DNA from: Pacificoceanicola sp048553275
Lineage (GTDB): Bacteria; Pseudomonadota; Alphaproteobacteria; Rhodobacterales; Rhodobacteraceae
Length of the DNA: 64,000 nucleotides
Assembly (NCBI RefSeq): GCF_048553275.1
Contig: NZ_JBLZMW010000002.1
Location: 1-64,000, forward strand
Reading direction: 5' to 3'
Shown in pieces: positions 1 through 8,135 of this stretch (positions are counted from its first letter, which is position 1; each line of letters begins with the position of its first letter). The position numbers and the translations under genes were made by a program. The notes beneath the pieces were generated by a model, which made no database searches, was not told where the DNA came from, and saw nothing but the letters and a program-made list of their open reading frames with translations.

Positions 1-156
1 CTTCATTCGAAATCTCCTCGTTCATCTTGCCGAGAAAATTCTACGTTTGCAGCCCCTTAAAATCGGGGGGGATTACCACTGGGGCGCGCCACCGGCCCGG
101 GTCGGGTAGATTATCTCGCTGATTCCCCTTGTTTTCATGGCTCTGTCGACCCCGCC
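1..156. other. Left edge, upstream part of the IS66 element
   Basis: No complete gene is visible. On the + strand one frame is open from base 2 to a TAG at 107-109 and ends in residues DYHWGAPPARVG. In an IS66 element the accessory gene tnpB normally lies just before the transposase, so this could be its tail, but I do not recognise the sequence. The left terminal inverted repeat is not in the window. Confidence 0.3.
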
Positions 157-1800
157 ATGGTAAGCTTCGGCATGTCCGCCAGCGCCAAAGACCTCCCCGA
201 TGATCCCGCCCTTCTGAAGGCGATGATTGCTGCGCTGTCGGCTGAGAACGCCAAGATGTCGGCCACGCTCCGGGCCCATGACCTGCTGGTCCAGACTTTG
301 CGCGTGCGGATTGCCAAGCTCCAGAAGCGGAAGTTCGGCGCTTCCTCCGAGAAGATCGAGCGGGAGATCGAGCAGCTGGAACTGGCGCTTGAGGACCTGC
401 AGGTTGCCCTGGCCGAGGCCGGTACCGTTCCCGCCGTGGACAAGAAGGAGGAGCCGGAAGCAGATGAGACCGCCGCGTCGTCGGAGCAGAAGCGGCGCCG
501 TCGGCCGAAGGTGGCGCCGGGCACCCCGCGTGAGCGCCGCGAGCTCGATCCGGGCGACAGCTGCCCCGAGTGCGGCGGCCAACTTCGCATTGTCGGCGAG
601 GATGTCAGCGAGATGCTCGACATGATCGCGGCGCAACTGAAGGTCATCGAGATCGCCCGGGTGAAGAAGTCCTGCCGCTGCTGCGAGAAGATGGTGCAGG
701 TGCCAGCACCCAGCCGCCCCATCCCGAGAAGCATGGCCGGGCCTGCGCTGCTGGCCCATATCCTGGTGTCCAAGTTTGACGACCATGTCCTCCTGTATCG
801 CCAGAACGAGATCTTCGCCCGCCTCGGCGCTGACATTCCCGACACGACCCTCGTCGACTGGTGCGGCGGAGCGATGAAGGCTCTGGCGCCACTGATCGAC
901 CGGATCGGCAGGGATGTTCTATCGACCGACCTGCTGCATGCGGACGACACGCCCATCCGGGTTCTCGACCGCTCCCGCAAGACTGCGGGACTCGGCAAGG
1001 GCGTGAAGCAAGGCCGGATCTGGGTATATGTCCGCGACCAGCGGCCCTGGGCGGGAACGGCGCCGCCCGGCGCGGTCTATCGCTTCTCGGCAGACCGGAA
1101 GGCCGAGCATCCGCAAAAGCACCTCTCGGAGAGCGGAGGCATTCTCCAGGCCGACGCCTATTCCGGATTCCGGGAGCTTTACGAGCTGCGGGCCGACGGC
1201 ACGGCGCAATTCCGGGAAGCCGCGTGCTGGGCGCACCTGCGACGGGATTTCCATGACGTCTGGACGGCCACGGGTTCCGAGATCGCCCGCGAGGCGCTGG
1301 ACCGCATCGGCAAGCTCTACGACATCGAGCGGCAAATCTTGGGGCAGTCGGCAGAACTGAGGCTCGCTGTGCGGCAGGAGCGGAGCGCACCCAAAGTCGA
1401 GGCCTTCCGCGCCTGGGCCGAACAGCAGCTGACCCGCATCCCCGGCAAGGGCGACCTGGCGAAGGCCTTCCGCTACGGGCTGAACCGTTGGGCCTCCTTC
1501 TGCCTGTTCCTGGAGGATCGCCGCGTCGCGATCGACAACAACGCAGCCGAGCGCGGCATGAGGCCGATCGGCGTGGGTCGGCGCAACTGGCTCTTCGCAG
1601 GATCGGACACCGGCGGCGAGACCTTGGCGAGGGCAATGACGCTCATCGAGAGCGCCAAGATGAACGGCCTCGACCCGCAGGCCTACCTGGCCGACGTCCT
1701 CGACCGCATCCACGATCACAAGATCAACCGGCTCGACGAGCTTCTCCCGTGGAACTGGAAACCTCAGGCCACCGAAAAGCCCCAGAGCGCCGCCGCCTGA
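157..1800 (+). CDS. tnpC: IS66 family transposase (TnpC)
   Basis: DDE transposase of an IS66-type insertion sequence, 547 residues, the usual full length. Visible in order: an N-terminal leucine-zipper-like helix (about residues 15-95, repeated L and E/K), a zinc-finger region with paired cysteines (CPECGG and CRCCEK, about 130-175), then the catalytic domain with Asp in LLHADDTPIR (about 260), Asp in QADAYSGF (about 330) and Glu in NNAAERGMRP (about 461), followed by the IS66 C-terminal segment. ATG at 172 (MSASAKDL) is an alternative start. No frameshift or stop, so the gene looks intact. The right inverted repeat follows at 1809-1831. tnpA and tnpB must lie off the left edge if the element is complete. 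Confidence 0.93.
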   Translation: MVSFGMSASAKDLPDDPALLKAMIAALSAENAKMSATLRAHDLLVQTLRVRIAKLQKRKFGASSEKIEREIEQLELALEDLQVALAEAGTVPAVDKKEEPEADETAASSEQKRRRRPKVAPGTPRERRELDPGDSCPECGGQLRIVGEDVSEMLDMIAAQLKVIEIARVKKSCRCCEKMVQVPAPSRPIPRSMAGPALLAHILVSKFDDHVLLYRQNEIFARLGADIPDTTLVDWCGGAMKALAPLIDRIGRDVLSTDLLHADDTPIRVLDRSRKTAGLGKGVKQGRIWVYVRDQRPWAGTAPPGAVYRFSADRKAEHPQKHLSESGGILQADAYSGFRELYELRADGTAQFREAACWAHLRRDFHDVWTATGSEIAREALDRIGKLYDIERQILGQSAELRLAVRQERSAPKVEAFRAWAEQQLTRIPGKGDLAKAFRYGLNRWASFCLFLEDRRVAIDNNAAERGMRPIGVGRRNWLFAGSDTGGETLARAMTLIESAKMNGLDPQAYLADVLDRIHDHKINRLDELLPWNWKPQATEKPQSAAA

Positions 1801-1808
1801 AATTGCAA

Positions 1809-1831
1809 GGCGGTCCAAACCGGGCGCTTAC
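1809..1831. repeat. IS66 right terminal inverted repeat
   Basis: Reading inward (minus strand) the sequence starts GTAAGCGCCCGGTTTGGACC, the characteristic terminus of IS66-family elements, 8 bases after the transposase stop. The next 8 bases (1832-1839, GATCGTTT) would be one copy of the target duplication; the left copy is outside the window. Confidence 0.75.
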
Positions 1832-1897
1832 GATCGTTTGCTGCGCCCTCCCGCAACCAACGGTGGTTGCGATGTGTTCGGATTCATTGGCGCAGTA

Positions 1898-3256
1898 TCA
1901 ACGACCCACGTCACGATACTCAATCAGCCGTGGCTTTGGCGCAGGCCGCGACTCGATCAACATGTGCTCGATTGCCGACCGTCGCGACTCGCGGTCAAGC
2001 GTGTAGGTGTTTCGTCGGAACTCGACGCCTTCCAGCAGGGCCTTCAGATACCCTGCGACCGTGTCGGCCGCCATGATCAGCGTCGAGTCGAGTGTGTGAA
2101 CGTAGCGGCTCGTCACCGAACCTTTCGCATGTCCGATCAGGGCTGCGATCGTGATCTCGGTAAAGCCCAGATCATTGGCGATGCTGGCGAAGCTGTGTCG
2201 CAGGACGTGAGGTGTCACATCCCAGAGTGGTGTGTCGGTCAGCAGCTTCTTCCAGCTTTGAGGGAAGTTGCCCACCGCGTTGTCGAGGCCCTGGCCGGGA
2301 AAGACAAAGGTGCCGGTTCGGCTTGATCGCTTGCTTTCCAGGTACTCGATCACCGGAAGCCCGATCGGACGCACCGACGCCCCTTCCTTGCTGTCGATCA
2401 GCCGCAGGCAGCTCCCCTCGATGTCGACCTCGCTCCATCTGAGGTTGATGATCTCCCCACGTCGACAGCCGGTCACGGCGAGAATCCAGAGGATCTCGGC
2501 GTGAAGCCGATAATGGTCGCTCTTCTGCGCCTGTCGGAGAATGCCGCCCAGGATCCGGTATTCCGCTTCGCTCAGCCGCCGGTCGCGCACCTGATATTTC
2601 GGCTTGCGCAAACCGTGGGTCGGGTTGTGGTCGATCACACCGGCTTCCACCGCGTAGGAGAATATCCCGCCAAGAGGTCCCATCGTCCGGATGGCAGTTC
2701 CGCGCCCCCCGCGGACGATGGCCTTGCCGCGCAGCTTCGCGGTCTTCATCACGACCCGCGTCTTGCCCGCGATGATGTCCTTCATCAGGTTGTTCATGTC
2801 CGGCTTGGTGATGTCGCGGACGCGGCGTGTGCCGAGGAGGGGGATGATGTGTCGGCGGATGCGGCCCACATCGATCTCGATCGTCGAGGCTCTCTTGGGT
2901 CGGCCGCCTTTGCCCATGATCAGGCCGGCCTCCATATCCTCGATGTACTGCTCGCAGAGTTGCTTGACCGTCAGCGCCCTCCGGTCCTCCTCGCGTTCCT
3001 CGGCCGGGTCGTTGCCTCGGGCGACGTTCCCGAGCAGGGCCTTCGCCTCCCGCCGCGCCATCTCGGGCGTCCAGATTCCATGCCGGCCGATCGTGTAGCG
3101 GCGGCATCGTCCACGCGCGCGGTACTGGACGATGTAACTGCGCTTTCCAGAGGGATAGACGCGGAGCCCGAAGCCGGTCACCTCGTCATCCCAGACCGCC
3201 GTGCCCTTGGGTCCCGGCTTGACCGCTTCGACAAATCGCTTCGTGAGCTTGGGCAT
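1898..3256 (-). CDS. Tyrosine recombinase/integrase, P4-like
   Basis: Site-specific recombinase, 452 residues. The N-terminus (TGFGLRVYPSGKRSYIVQYR) is the DUF4102-type arm-binding domain typical of P4-like integrases of genomic islands and prophages. A SAM-like core-binding domain follows (about 95-180), then the catalytic domain with Arg in TGCRRGEI, Lys in DSKEG, HVLRHSF, GHAKGS and the nucleophile Tyr in SRYVHT, so all catalytic residues are present. I chose ATG at 3256, preceded by AGAGGG at a good distance; an in-frame TTG lies two codons upstream. Its 5' end points at the tRNA-Arg half at 3435-3480, the likely attachment site of the element to which it belongs. That element extends leftward out of the window and carries the IS66 copy 67 bases after the integrase stop. 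Confidence 0.92.
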   Translation of the reverse strand: MPKLTKRFVEAVKPGPKGTAVWDDEVTGFGLRVYPSGKRSYIVQYRARGRCRRYTIGRHGIWTPEMARREAKALLGNVARGNDPAEEREEDRRALTVKQLCEQYIEDMEAGLIMGKGGRPKRASTIEIDVGRIRRHIIPLLGTRRVRDITKPDMNNLMKDIIAGKTRVVMKTAKLRGKAIVRGGRGTAIRTMGPLGGIFSYAVEAGVIDHNPTHGLRKPKYQVRDRRLSEAEYRILGGILRQAQKSDHYRLHAEILWILAVTGCRRGEIINLRWSEVDIEGSCLRLIDSKEGASVRPIGLPVIEYLESKRSSRTGTFVFPGQGLDNAVGNFPQSWKKLLTDTPLWDVTPHVLRHSFASIANDLGFTEITIAALIGHAKGSVTSRYVHTLDSTLIMAADTVAGYLKALLEGVEFRRNTYTLDRESRRSAIEHMLIESRPAPKPRLIEYRDVGR

Positions 3257-3434
3257 GCTCAAACCCTCTTCTTGCGCCCGGTTTCACGAAAGCAGGACGC
3301 AACCACGCGGCCGGAAACCAAGGCGTATACTCGGATAGAGCTTTCGGCGCGGCGCTTGGCCGTGTCTAGAAAATTCCAATGATTATAGTGCTCTAGAGTA
3401 CTCTATCGCATGTTTAGGAAAGCCCATTAGACCC

Positions 3435-3480
3435 GCTCCGAAGGCAGAGGCCATAGGTTCGAATCCTATCGGGTGCGCCA
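3435..3480 (+). other. Attachment core: 3' half of tRNA-Arg(CCG)
   Basis: The segment reads as the 3' half of an arginine tRNA: anticodon loop CTCCGAA, 3' anticodon strand GGCAG, variable loop, T-arm AGGTTCGAATCCT, acceptor 3' strand ending CGGGTGCGCCA. The sequence to its left (CATTAGACCCG) does not complete an anticodon stem, D-arm or acceptor stem, so it is a fragment. Integrases commonly recombine in the anticodon loop of tRNA genes and leave exactly this kind of 3'-half duplicate. Geometry (tRNA 3' half followed on the right by new DNA) makes it the right end of an element to the left and, because a second integrase starts 10 bases later, also the left end of the prophage. Confidence 0.8.
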
Positions 3481-3489
3481 CATCCTTGC

Positions 3490-4536
3490 TTAACCTTCTG
3501 TTTTTCCACGGAAATGAACGACGGCACCCCCTGAGTTTCCATCCGAGTTTCCAAGCAGCAGTGCTCGTTTGTTCGCGGCGCGGGTGTATTCGGTGATCTC
3601 CTGCAGCGTTTCGTGGCCCGTCCATGCGCCGATTTGGTGGGGGGTCCAGAGCAGTTCGGCCAAGGCGATGGCGCGGGTTTTGCGCAGGCCGTGGGCCGTC
3701 CTGCCTGTCAGGCCCGCCTTGCGGGCTGCGGCTGCTATCAGGTTCGACAAGCCTTTTACCGATCTGGCGCGGCCATATTCGGTCAGAATGAATTGCAGCT
3801 CCGGGGAGGCTGCATGGATGAATTCCTTGCGGTCGCGTTCAAGGCGGCGGTCGGCGACGGCGGTGATCGGCACCATGGCCTCGCCGCCGGTCTTTTCCTG
3901 GGTGAAGGTCAGCAGTCCGTCCGGTCCGACGCCCTGCCAGCCGATGCGGACGGCATCGACGCAGCGGGCGCCGGTCCAGTGCAGGACCTCGAAGGCCTGC
4001 CGTTGTGGCGTGCCGTGCGGCCAGGCCGTTCGGAAGGCTTCGACGTCTTCGCGGGTCCATGGCGCGTGCGGCGTGGATCTGAGGGTGCGGACCTCGGCAT
4101 CTTTCGCGGGATTGTCCGTGCGCCAGTGCTCGGCCTTGGCGTAGGCCATCAGCGCCCGCCAGATGGTGCGCTCCGACCTGGCCGCACCGGGGGGAAGTTT
4201 GCGCAGGGCCTTTTCGATGTGGACGGTGGTCAGCTTCGGAGCGGGGGCCATGCCGTATTCGATCTGCATGTAGGCCAGCCTGCGCCGCCAGACTTTCTGT
4301 GTGGTGAGTTTGCGAGTCTTGAAGTCGTCGGAAGCCAGGAACATCCCGATCAGCGCACCGAGGCTGTCGTCGCGGGGCGTAAAGTCACCGGCCTCGATGT
4401 ACGCCCGCATGAAGTCCGGGTGATTCTCGGGGAGGTCCGGAAGTGGCACGAGCTGCCCGCGAATGCGGCGGTACTTGTAGACCTTGCCACCGGGCTTTCG
4501 GACAACCTTTATCCCTTCGAGCCTCACGCCTTTCAT
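3490..4536 (-). CDS. int: Prophage integrase (tyrosine recombinase)
   Basis: Tyrosine recombinase, 348 residues, unrelated in sequence to the P4-like integrase on the other side of the attachment core. Catalytic residues seen: Arg in WTGARCVDAV, Lys in QEKTGGEA, HGLRKTRA, WTGHET and Tyr in EITEYTRAANK. An N-terminal core-binding segment lies at about 50-140. I chose the ATG at 4536 because it overlaps the stop of the upstream small gene as ATGA; an in-frame start 21 bases further up would overlap that gene more deeply. It is the last gene of the leftward early operon, so it is likely under the repressor-controlled leftward promoter, and its stop lies 10 bases from the tRNA-Arg core. Confidence 0.9.
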   Translation of the reverse strand: MKGVRLEGIKVVRKPGGKVYKYRRIRGQLVPLPDLPENHPDFMRAYIEAGDFTPRDDSLGALIGMFLASDDFKTRKLTTQKVWRRRLAYMQIEYGMAPAPKLTTVHIEKALRKLPPGAARSERTIWRALMAYAKAEHWRTDNPAKDAEVRTLRSTPHAPWTREDVEAFRTAWPHGTPQRQAFEVLHWTGARCVDAVRIGWQGVGPDGLLTFTQEKTGGEAMVPITAVADRRLERDRKEFIHAASPELQFILTEYGRARSVKGLSNLIAAAARKAGLTGRTAHGLRKTRAIALAELLWTPHQIGAWTGHETLQEITEYTRAANKRALLLGNSDGNSGGAVVHFRGKTEG

Positions 4537-4709
4537 GCGTCGAATGCCTTCTCCCAATCCTCGCCAGCGGGCTTGTCCGCGTCGGCCTTGGCCGGAGAGA
4601 CTTCGTAGACCAATGCGCCGCGGCTGATCTTCACCGTCACGCCCTCCTGCTTGGCGACTTGCGCCGCCTCGCGCAACATTTTTTCACTGAGGGGCCTTGG
4701 CGCTCCCAT
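4533..4709 (-). CDS. Small prophage protein, possible excisionase-like
   Basis: 58-residue protein (MGAPRPLSEKMLREAAQVAK...). The predicted start helix, short strands and acidic C-terminus are compatible with a small DNA-binding or accessory protein, but there is no recognisable family signature. ATG at 4709 is preceded by AAGGAG with 8-base spacing; a GTG at 4718 is an alternative. It ends in an ATGA overlap with the integrase start, so the two are probably translationally coupled. Position next to int makes an excision factor possible; this rests on context only. Confidence 0.6.
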   Translation of the reverse strand: MGAPRPLSEKMLREAAQVAKQEGVTVKISRGALVYEVSPAKADADKPAGEDWEKAFDA

Positions 4710-4710
4710 G

Positions 4711-5403
4711 TCAGGCACTCCTTTGTGCGGTCAGGGCTGCGGTGGTCCATTGGTCGGCGGCGGCAATCATCATGCCCGGGAAGCTGCGGCTGCGCAGGCG
4801 GGCGCGGTCCGGGCCGGGCGGCATGCGGTGCACCGCGTTCCAGCGGGTCCATGCGTCTGTGCCGGGCTCCGGCTCCGGCAGGCAGTTGGTCTCGCGAAGC
4901 GGTGGCAGGCCGCGCAGATACCAGCCGGTCGCCTTGTAGGCCGGTTCGCCGAACCAGTACGGCTGCACGATCTGGGGCGCGGGCAGGTCGGCGGGCATGC
5001 GGTCCTTCGCGAGGTCGTTCATTTCCGGGTTCTCGATGGCCACGCGGGCAATCGGCGCGGTCCAGCAGGTGGTGAAGATGTCGATGCCGAGTTCGAATTC
5101 GGCCCGCATGTCGGACCAGCTCCGGCCCTTCGGCAGCTGCTTCGGGGGCGTCCACTTGCCCGGCCCGGACATCCAGCGTCGCCCGGACCGGCACAGGCGG
5201 GTGCAGGGCGGGTGCATGACCGCAAGCAGGTCCCAGCCTTCGTGCAGGATGCCGTCCCGGATGTCGCAGCGGATGTGCCGGTTGCTGCCGTCCTCCGCCC
5301 GTTCGAGATCGCAGGACCAGACGTCATGCCCGAGCGCGGCAAAGGCCCTGCGGGCAATGCCGCTGGTCTCGCAGCCGATCAGGATTCGCCAGGGTCGTTG
5401 CAT
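4711..5403 (-). CDS. Short C5-cytosine-methyltransferase-like protein
   Basis: 230 residues. The N-terminus (ILIGCETSGIARRAFAALGH) resembles the SAM-binding motif I of C5-cytosine methyltransferases, followed by acidic residues in CDLERAEDG, a motif IV-like HPPCTRLC carrying the Pro-Cys nucleophile pair, and an IENPEM segment resembling the ENV motif. It is much shorter than a normal C5 methyltransferase and has no obvious target-recognition domain or motif VIII-X block. ATG at 5403 has RBS AGGAAGAG; an upstream in-frame start would add 12 unlikely residues. It may be a minimal phage methyltransferase, a base-modifying relative, or a catalytically altered SAM-binding protein. It sits in the leftward operon between the DUF2303 gene and a small gene before int. 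Confidence 0.6.
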   Translation of the reverse strand: MQRPWRILIGCETSGIARRAFAALGHDVWSCDLERAEDGSNRHIRCDIRDGILHEGWDLLAVMHPPCTRLCRSGRRWMSGPGKWTPPKQLPKGRSWSDMRAEFELGIDIFTTCWTAPIARVAIENPEMNDLAKDRMPADLPAPQIVQPYWFGEPAYKATGWYLRGLPPLRETNCLPEPEPGTDAWTRWNAVHRMPPGPDRARLRSRSFPGMMIAAADQWTTAALTAQRSA

Positions 5404-5497
5404 CGCTCTTCCTTTGAAATACAACCCCGCCCCCTTCAAAATACCGGCTGCACTTTGCGGCGGCGGGGTATTCGACCGTCATGGTCGAATGGGGTGA

Positions 5498-6487
5498 TCA
5501 GGTTTCCGGGGTGCCCATCAGGGCTGTCAGGCCGGTCGCTTCGGTTGCTGCGGCGACGGCCTCCTTGAACGCGGCCTCGAAAACCTTCTCCGGGGTGTAG
5601 ATCGACATGATGAAGGCCACAGACGAGCCGTTCTTGCGGTAACGGGAGCGAACCGCCATGCGGTAGGGGGCACCACCGAGGAACACCGGAATCGCGATGA
5701 TGATCAGGTTCGGAATGTTCAGTTTCTGCCCGGTGGCATCCTTGTGTTCGTTCAAGAACTGGATTTCCGCTTCGCCCGTGTCGCGGTTGGTGGCCACCTT
5801 GAGGTCGCTGGTCTCGAAGACCTGAAACTGACGGGACATGGCGAGAAGCTGCTTGAGCTGTCCGAAGCGGCCTTCGATCTTCTGCGCGGTCTCGATCAGA
5901 CGATTTTCCCAAGGCTGGTTCTTCGTGGTGACCTCACCTTTCAGGACAGCGGGCGTGGGGTCGAGAATGTCCTTGGCCTGCGCCTCGATGAACTCGCCCA
6001 TGTCATCCTTGCTCTGCGCCTTGCCGGAAATTGCCATCCACGCCTTCCATTCGTCGGATAGCGGGAAGTCGTAGACCGCGCGGTGGTGGCAGTGGCGGGC
6101 GCTGGGATCTCCGGTCACGTCCTCGACGTTTGCCGCCCCGGCGGCGTGATAATCGGCGATGCAGGTCAGGGTCGGCTTTGCCATGTCGGGACTCGCGAAG
6201 AGCATCGAAGTCTCGCCCTTGAAGCGGTTGGTCCAGCTGATCAAGCTGGCCAGATCGGCCACGCGGGCAGTGCCCTTGCGCCGCGCCGGTTTGAGGTATT
6301 CGGCGGCGGCGCGGTGGTGGCTTGTCAGGTCCTGGACGGTGCGCTTCTGCGGCAGGGTGATCAGGTGCGCTTTGGTCAGATCATGCCCCGGCGGCGTGTC
6401 GATCTGCTCGTGATAGCCGATGTCCAGCATGACATCGCGCATGGTCTCTGCCGGGTTCTCGGGGCTGTGGGTAATCGGGTCAGACAT
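5498..6487 (-). CDS. DUF2303 family protein (YfdQ-like)
   Basis: 329 residues matching the DUF2303/YfdQ family of prophage early proteins: conserved features are the central HHRAVYDFPLSDEWKAW region, the helix GEFIEAQAKDI, and the C-terminal PYRMAVRSRYR strand segment. The family is common in early operons of siphophages; its molecular function is not established. RBS AAAGGACCACCC precedes the ATG. It lies in the leftward operon downstream of a set of tightly overlapping small genes, with a 30-base gap to the gene before it. Confidence 0.82.
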   Translation of the reverse strand: MSDPITHSPENPAETMRDVMLDIGYHEQIDTPPGHDLTKAHLITLPQKRTVQDLTSHHRAAAEYLKPARRKGTARVADLASLISWTNRFKGETSMLFASPDMAKPTLTCIADYHAAGAANVEDVTGDPSARHCHHRAVYDFPLSDEWKAWMAISGKAQSKDDMGEFIEAQAKDILDPTPAVLKGEVTTKNQPWENRLIETAQKIEGRFGQLKQLLAMSRQFQVFETSDLKVATNRDTGEAEIQFLNEHKDATGQKLNIPNLIIIAIPVFLGGAPYRMAVRSRYRKNGSSVAFIMSIYTPEKVFEAAFKEAVAAATEATGLTALMGTPET

Positions 6488-6517
6488 GGGTGGTCCTTTC
6501 GGGTTCGGGATGAAAAA

Positions 6518-6937
6518 TCAGACGTCCCGGACTTCGCCGGTTTCCGGGTCGTAGGGAGTGGCATCGCGCACGCCGCCGTGCATGCGCTTGAGCATCGGGC
6601 TGTAGAGCGAGATTTGTCCGCTTTCGTCCACATAGGCGGCGGCGCGGCTGGCGGGTTTCTTTGGGGCCTTGAAGTCGGCCTGCGCCGTCATGCCCAGATC
6701 GCCTGCGCCGCCAAGCTCATAGGAGACGGTCAGGGAGAACGACCCTTTCGCGCCCTTGTGGCCGTACTCTGCGTTGTGGTCCTGCAACTTCTGCATCAGA
6801 TCCAGATGATCGGCCATGAACTGCGCGAGGAACTCGCCGCCGTCAAAGAGCGTCAGCATCTGTTCGATGCCGCGAATGGAGAACTGGTCGAAGGAATCGG
6901 CCTTTGGCGCGGTGTCCGGGGGCTTGAGGTTTGTCAT
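6518..6937 (-). CDS. Hypothetical prophage protein
   Basis: 139 residues starting MTNLKPPDTAPKAD. ATG at 6937 is preceded by the same AAAGGACCACC ribosome-binding block as the DUF2303 gene downstream, which decides the start. The middle (QFMADHLDLMQKLQDHNAEYG) looks helical, followed by a strand-rich part (GSFSLTVSYELGG) and a short basic segment. No family recognised. The shared leader block and adjacency suggest co-expression with the DUF2303 protein. Confidence 0.65.
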   Translation of the reverse strand: MTNLKPPDTAPKADSFDQFSIRGIEQMLTLFDGGEFLAQFMADHLDLMQKLQDHNAEYGHKGAKGSFSLTVSYELGGAGDLGMTAQADFKAPKKPASRAAAYVDESGQISLYSPMLKRMHGGVRDATPYDPETGEVRDV

Positions 6938-6962
6938 CACGGGGGTGGTCCTTTCTCGGAGG

Positions 6963-7277
6963 TTATCGGGGCGCTGCGATCTTGCCGCGCCAGGCGTCGT
7001 ATTCGGTGCGCAGCTCGTCCCAGAGGTCGGCGGCGCGGCGGTTGCAGTGGCTGGCCTTGCGGTTCTGCCAGTCGAGCCATTTCCGGCTTTCCACGCCGCA
7101 CTGAAACAGGATGTGCTCGCGGCACTCCTCGGGCGTGACGCGGGTGACGTCCGGAAGCTCCATCCGCCAGGCCACGAACTTCTGGAAGGTCGCATCTTTG
7201 CAGAGCATCCCCGCCTGCTGCGAGCGCGGCTTGTCGCCGAAGGGGGTGCGGGGTTCTTCGCGCTCGAAGGGGATCAT
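6963..7277 (-). CDS. Hypothetical prophage protein
   Basis: 104 residues (MIPFEREEPRTPFG...). Charged and largely helical, with single cysteines in MLCKD, EECRE, FQCGV and SHCNR that could bind metal, though spacing fits no family I know. ATG overlaps the stop of the preceding gene as ATGA, so translation is probably coupled. No function recognised. Confidence 0.62.
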   Translation of the reverse strand: MIPFEREEPRTPFGDKPRSQQAGMLCKDATFQKFVAWRMELPDVTRVTPEECREHILFQCGVESRKWLDWQNRKASHCNRRAADLWDELRTEYDAWRGKIAAPR

Positions 7278-7564
7278 GCGCGGCCTCCCTGTTCGTGCTG
7301 TGGGGCGGGCCATCCGTCCGGCTCCGGCCAGATCGCGGTTTGTCCGGTGTGGCTCCTGATGATCTCCGAGACTGCATCGCGCATCAGCGCCATGAAAATC
7401 TGCTTGGCGGACTCGTCCTGAACATAGGCCATCTGGATGGAGCCGAGAAACAGGGCGTCCTTCATGGTGTCCGGTTTCGCGTAGTAGGCAACCCACAGGT
7501 TGCCCTGGACGCGCATTGCGAGGTGTCCGGATTGCACCGTGGTCTTGTGAGCCGCGCCGGTCAT
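7274..7564 (-). CDS. Hypothetical prophage protein
   Basis: 96 residues (MTGAAHKTTVQSGHLAMR...). Mixed strand/helix profile with segments LWVAYYAKPDT and FMALMRDAVSEIIRSH. Start chosen from the ATGA overlap with the preceding membrane-protein gene; its own stop overlaps the next start in the same way. No family recognised. Confidence 0.6.
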   Translation of the reverse strand: MTGAAHKTTVQSGHLAMRVQGNLWVAYYAKPDTMKDALFLGSIQMAYVQDESAKQIFMALMRDAVSEIIRSHTGQTAIWPEPDGWPAPQHEQGGRA

Positions 7565-7752
7565 GCCAGCACCAAAGCGGCGTAGCTGGCGGCGGCGGTC
7601 AGGATGCCGAAGAGGCAGATCAGCAGGACGAAAATCGTCATGGCTCCTTCGCGGGTGTCCCGGCGCATGAATACTGCCACGGCGATAAGGTAGACGAAGC
7701 AAGCGCCCCAGATGATGGCGAAGGCGGTGCAGAGGAATGCGGCGAAGCTCAT
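7561..7752 (-). CDS. Small two-helix membrane protein
   Basis: 63 residues with two clear transmembrane helices (about 3-28 and 39-62) separated by a short charged loop RRDTREGA. ATG is preceded by AAAAGGA and overlaps the stop of the upstream gene as ATGA. Its place in the early leftward operon rather than after the tail genes argues against a holin; superinfection exclusion is possible but is only a guess. Confidence 0.6.
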   Translation of the reverse strand: MSFAAFLCTAFAIIWGACFVYLIAVAVFMRRDTREGAMTIFVLLICLFGILTAAASYAALVLA

Positions 7753-8135
7753 GGTGTCAGTCCTTTTCTGGCCTTGAGGCCGGGGCATTCGGGGCGCATC
7801 GCGCCGCCAGGGCAGCCACAGCCGGGAAACATGGGGCAGTGAAAGGCGGGGGTGTCTGTGCCTGTGGGCGCGTGCGGCAGGTTGGCGTGAGTGGTGGCAG
7901 GGGAGGCCGCACGCGCCCCGGACGGGGCGAGCCTGTCGCGCCCCGTGTCGAAAACGGGTTGGCCGGGCGCTGGGAGGAGGATGCGTCCGGCCAGGGAACC
8001 GGCACGGGAGGAGGGTGTGCCGGTGTCGGAATCCTCGCAAGGAGGCGTATTGTTCAGGCCAATACCGGTGAGTGTGGCACTGCGCAGAAACGTGGAACCC
8101 CGCAGACCAATTGCGCTTGTCAGATGCAGGCTCAA
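7749..8135 (-). CDS. Hypothetical protein with Cys-rich C-terminus, TTG start
   Basis: Proposed 128-residue protein starting at TTG 8135, which overlaps the preceding stop as TTGA; its own stop overlaps the next ATG as ATGA. This double coupling is the main support. The C-terminal segment FHCPMFPGCGCPGG and MRPECPG is cysteine-rich and could bind metal. The first half is low-complexity and rich in Ser, Thr, Pro and Arg, so a shorter product is possible. Confidence 0.45.
   Translation of the reverse strand: MSLHLTSAIGLRGSTFLRSATLTGIGLNNTPPCEDSDTGTPSSRAGSLAGRILLPAPGQPVFDTGRDRLAPSGARAASPATTHANLPHAPTGTDTPAFHCPMFPGCGCPGGAMRPECPGLKARKGLTP

Noticed and set aside
3405..3480. A complete tRNA gene
   Set aside because: Only the 3' half is present; D-arm, 5' anticodon strand and 5' acceptor strand cannot be formed from the bases to the left.
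3383..3625. 80-residue minus-strand frame containing GFEPMASAF
   Set aside because: It runs antisense through the tRNA-Arg half; this peptide is a well-known false translation of tRNA 3' ends.
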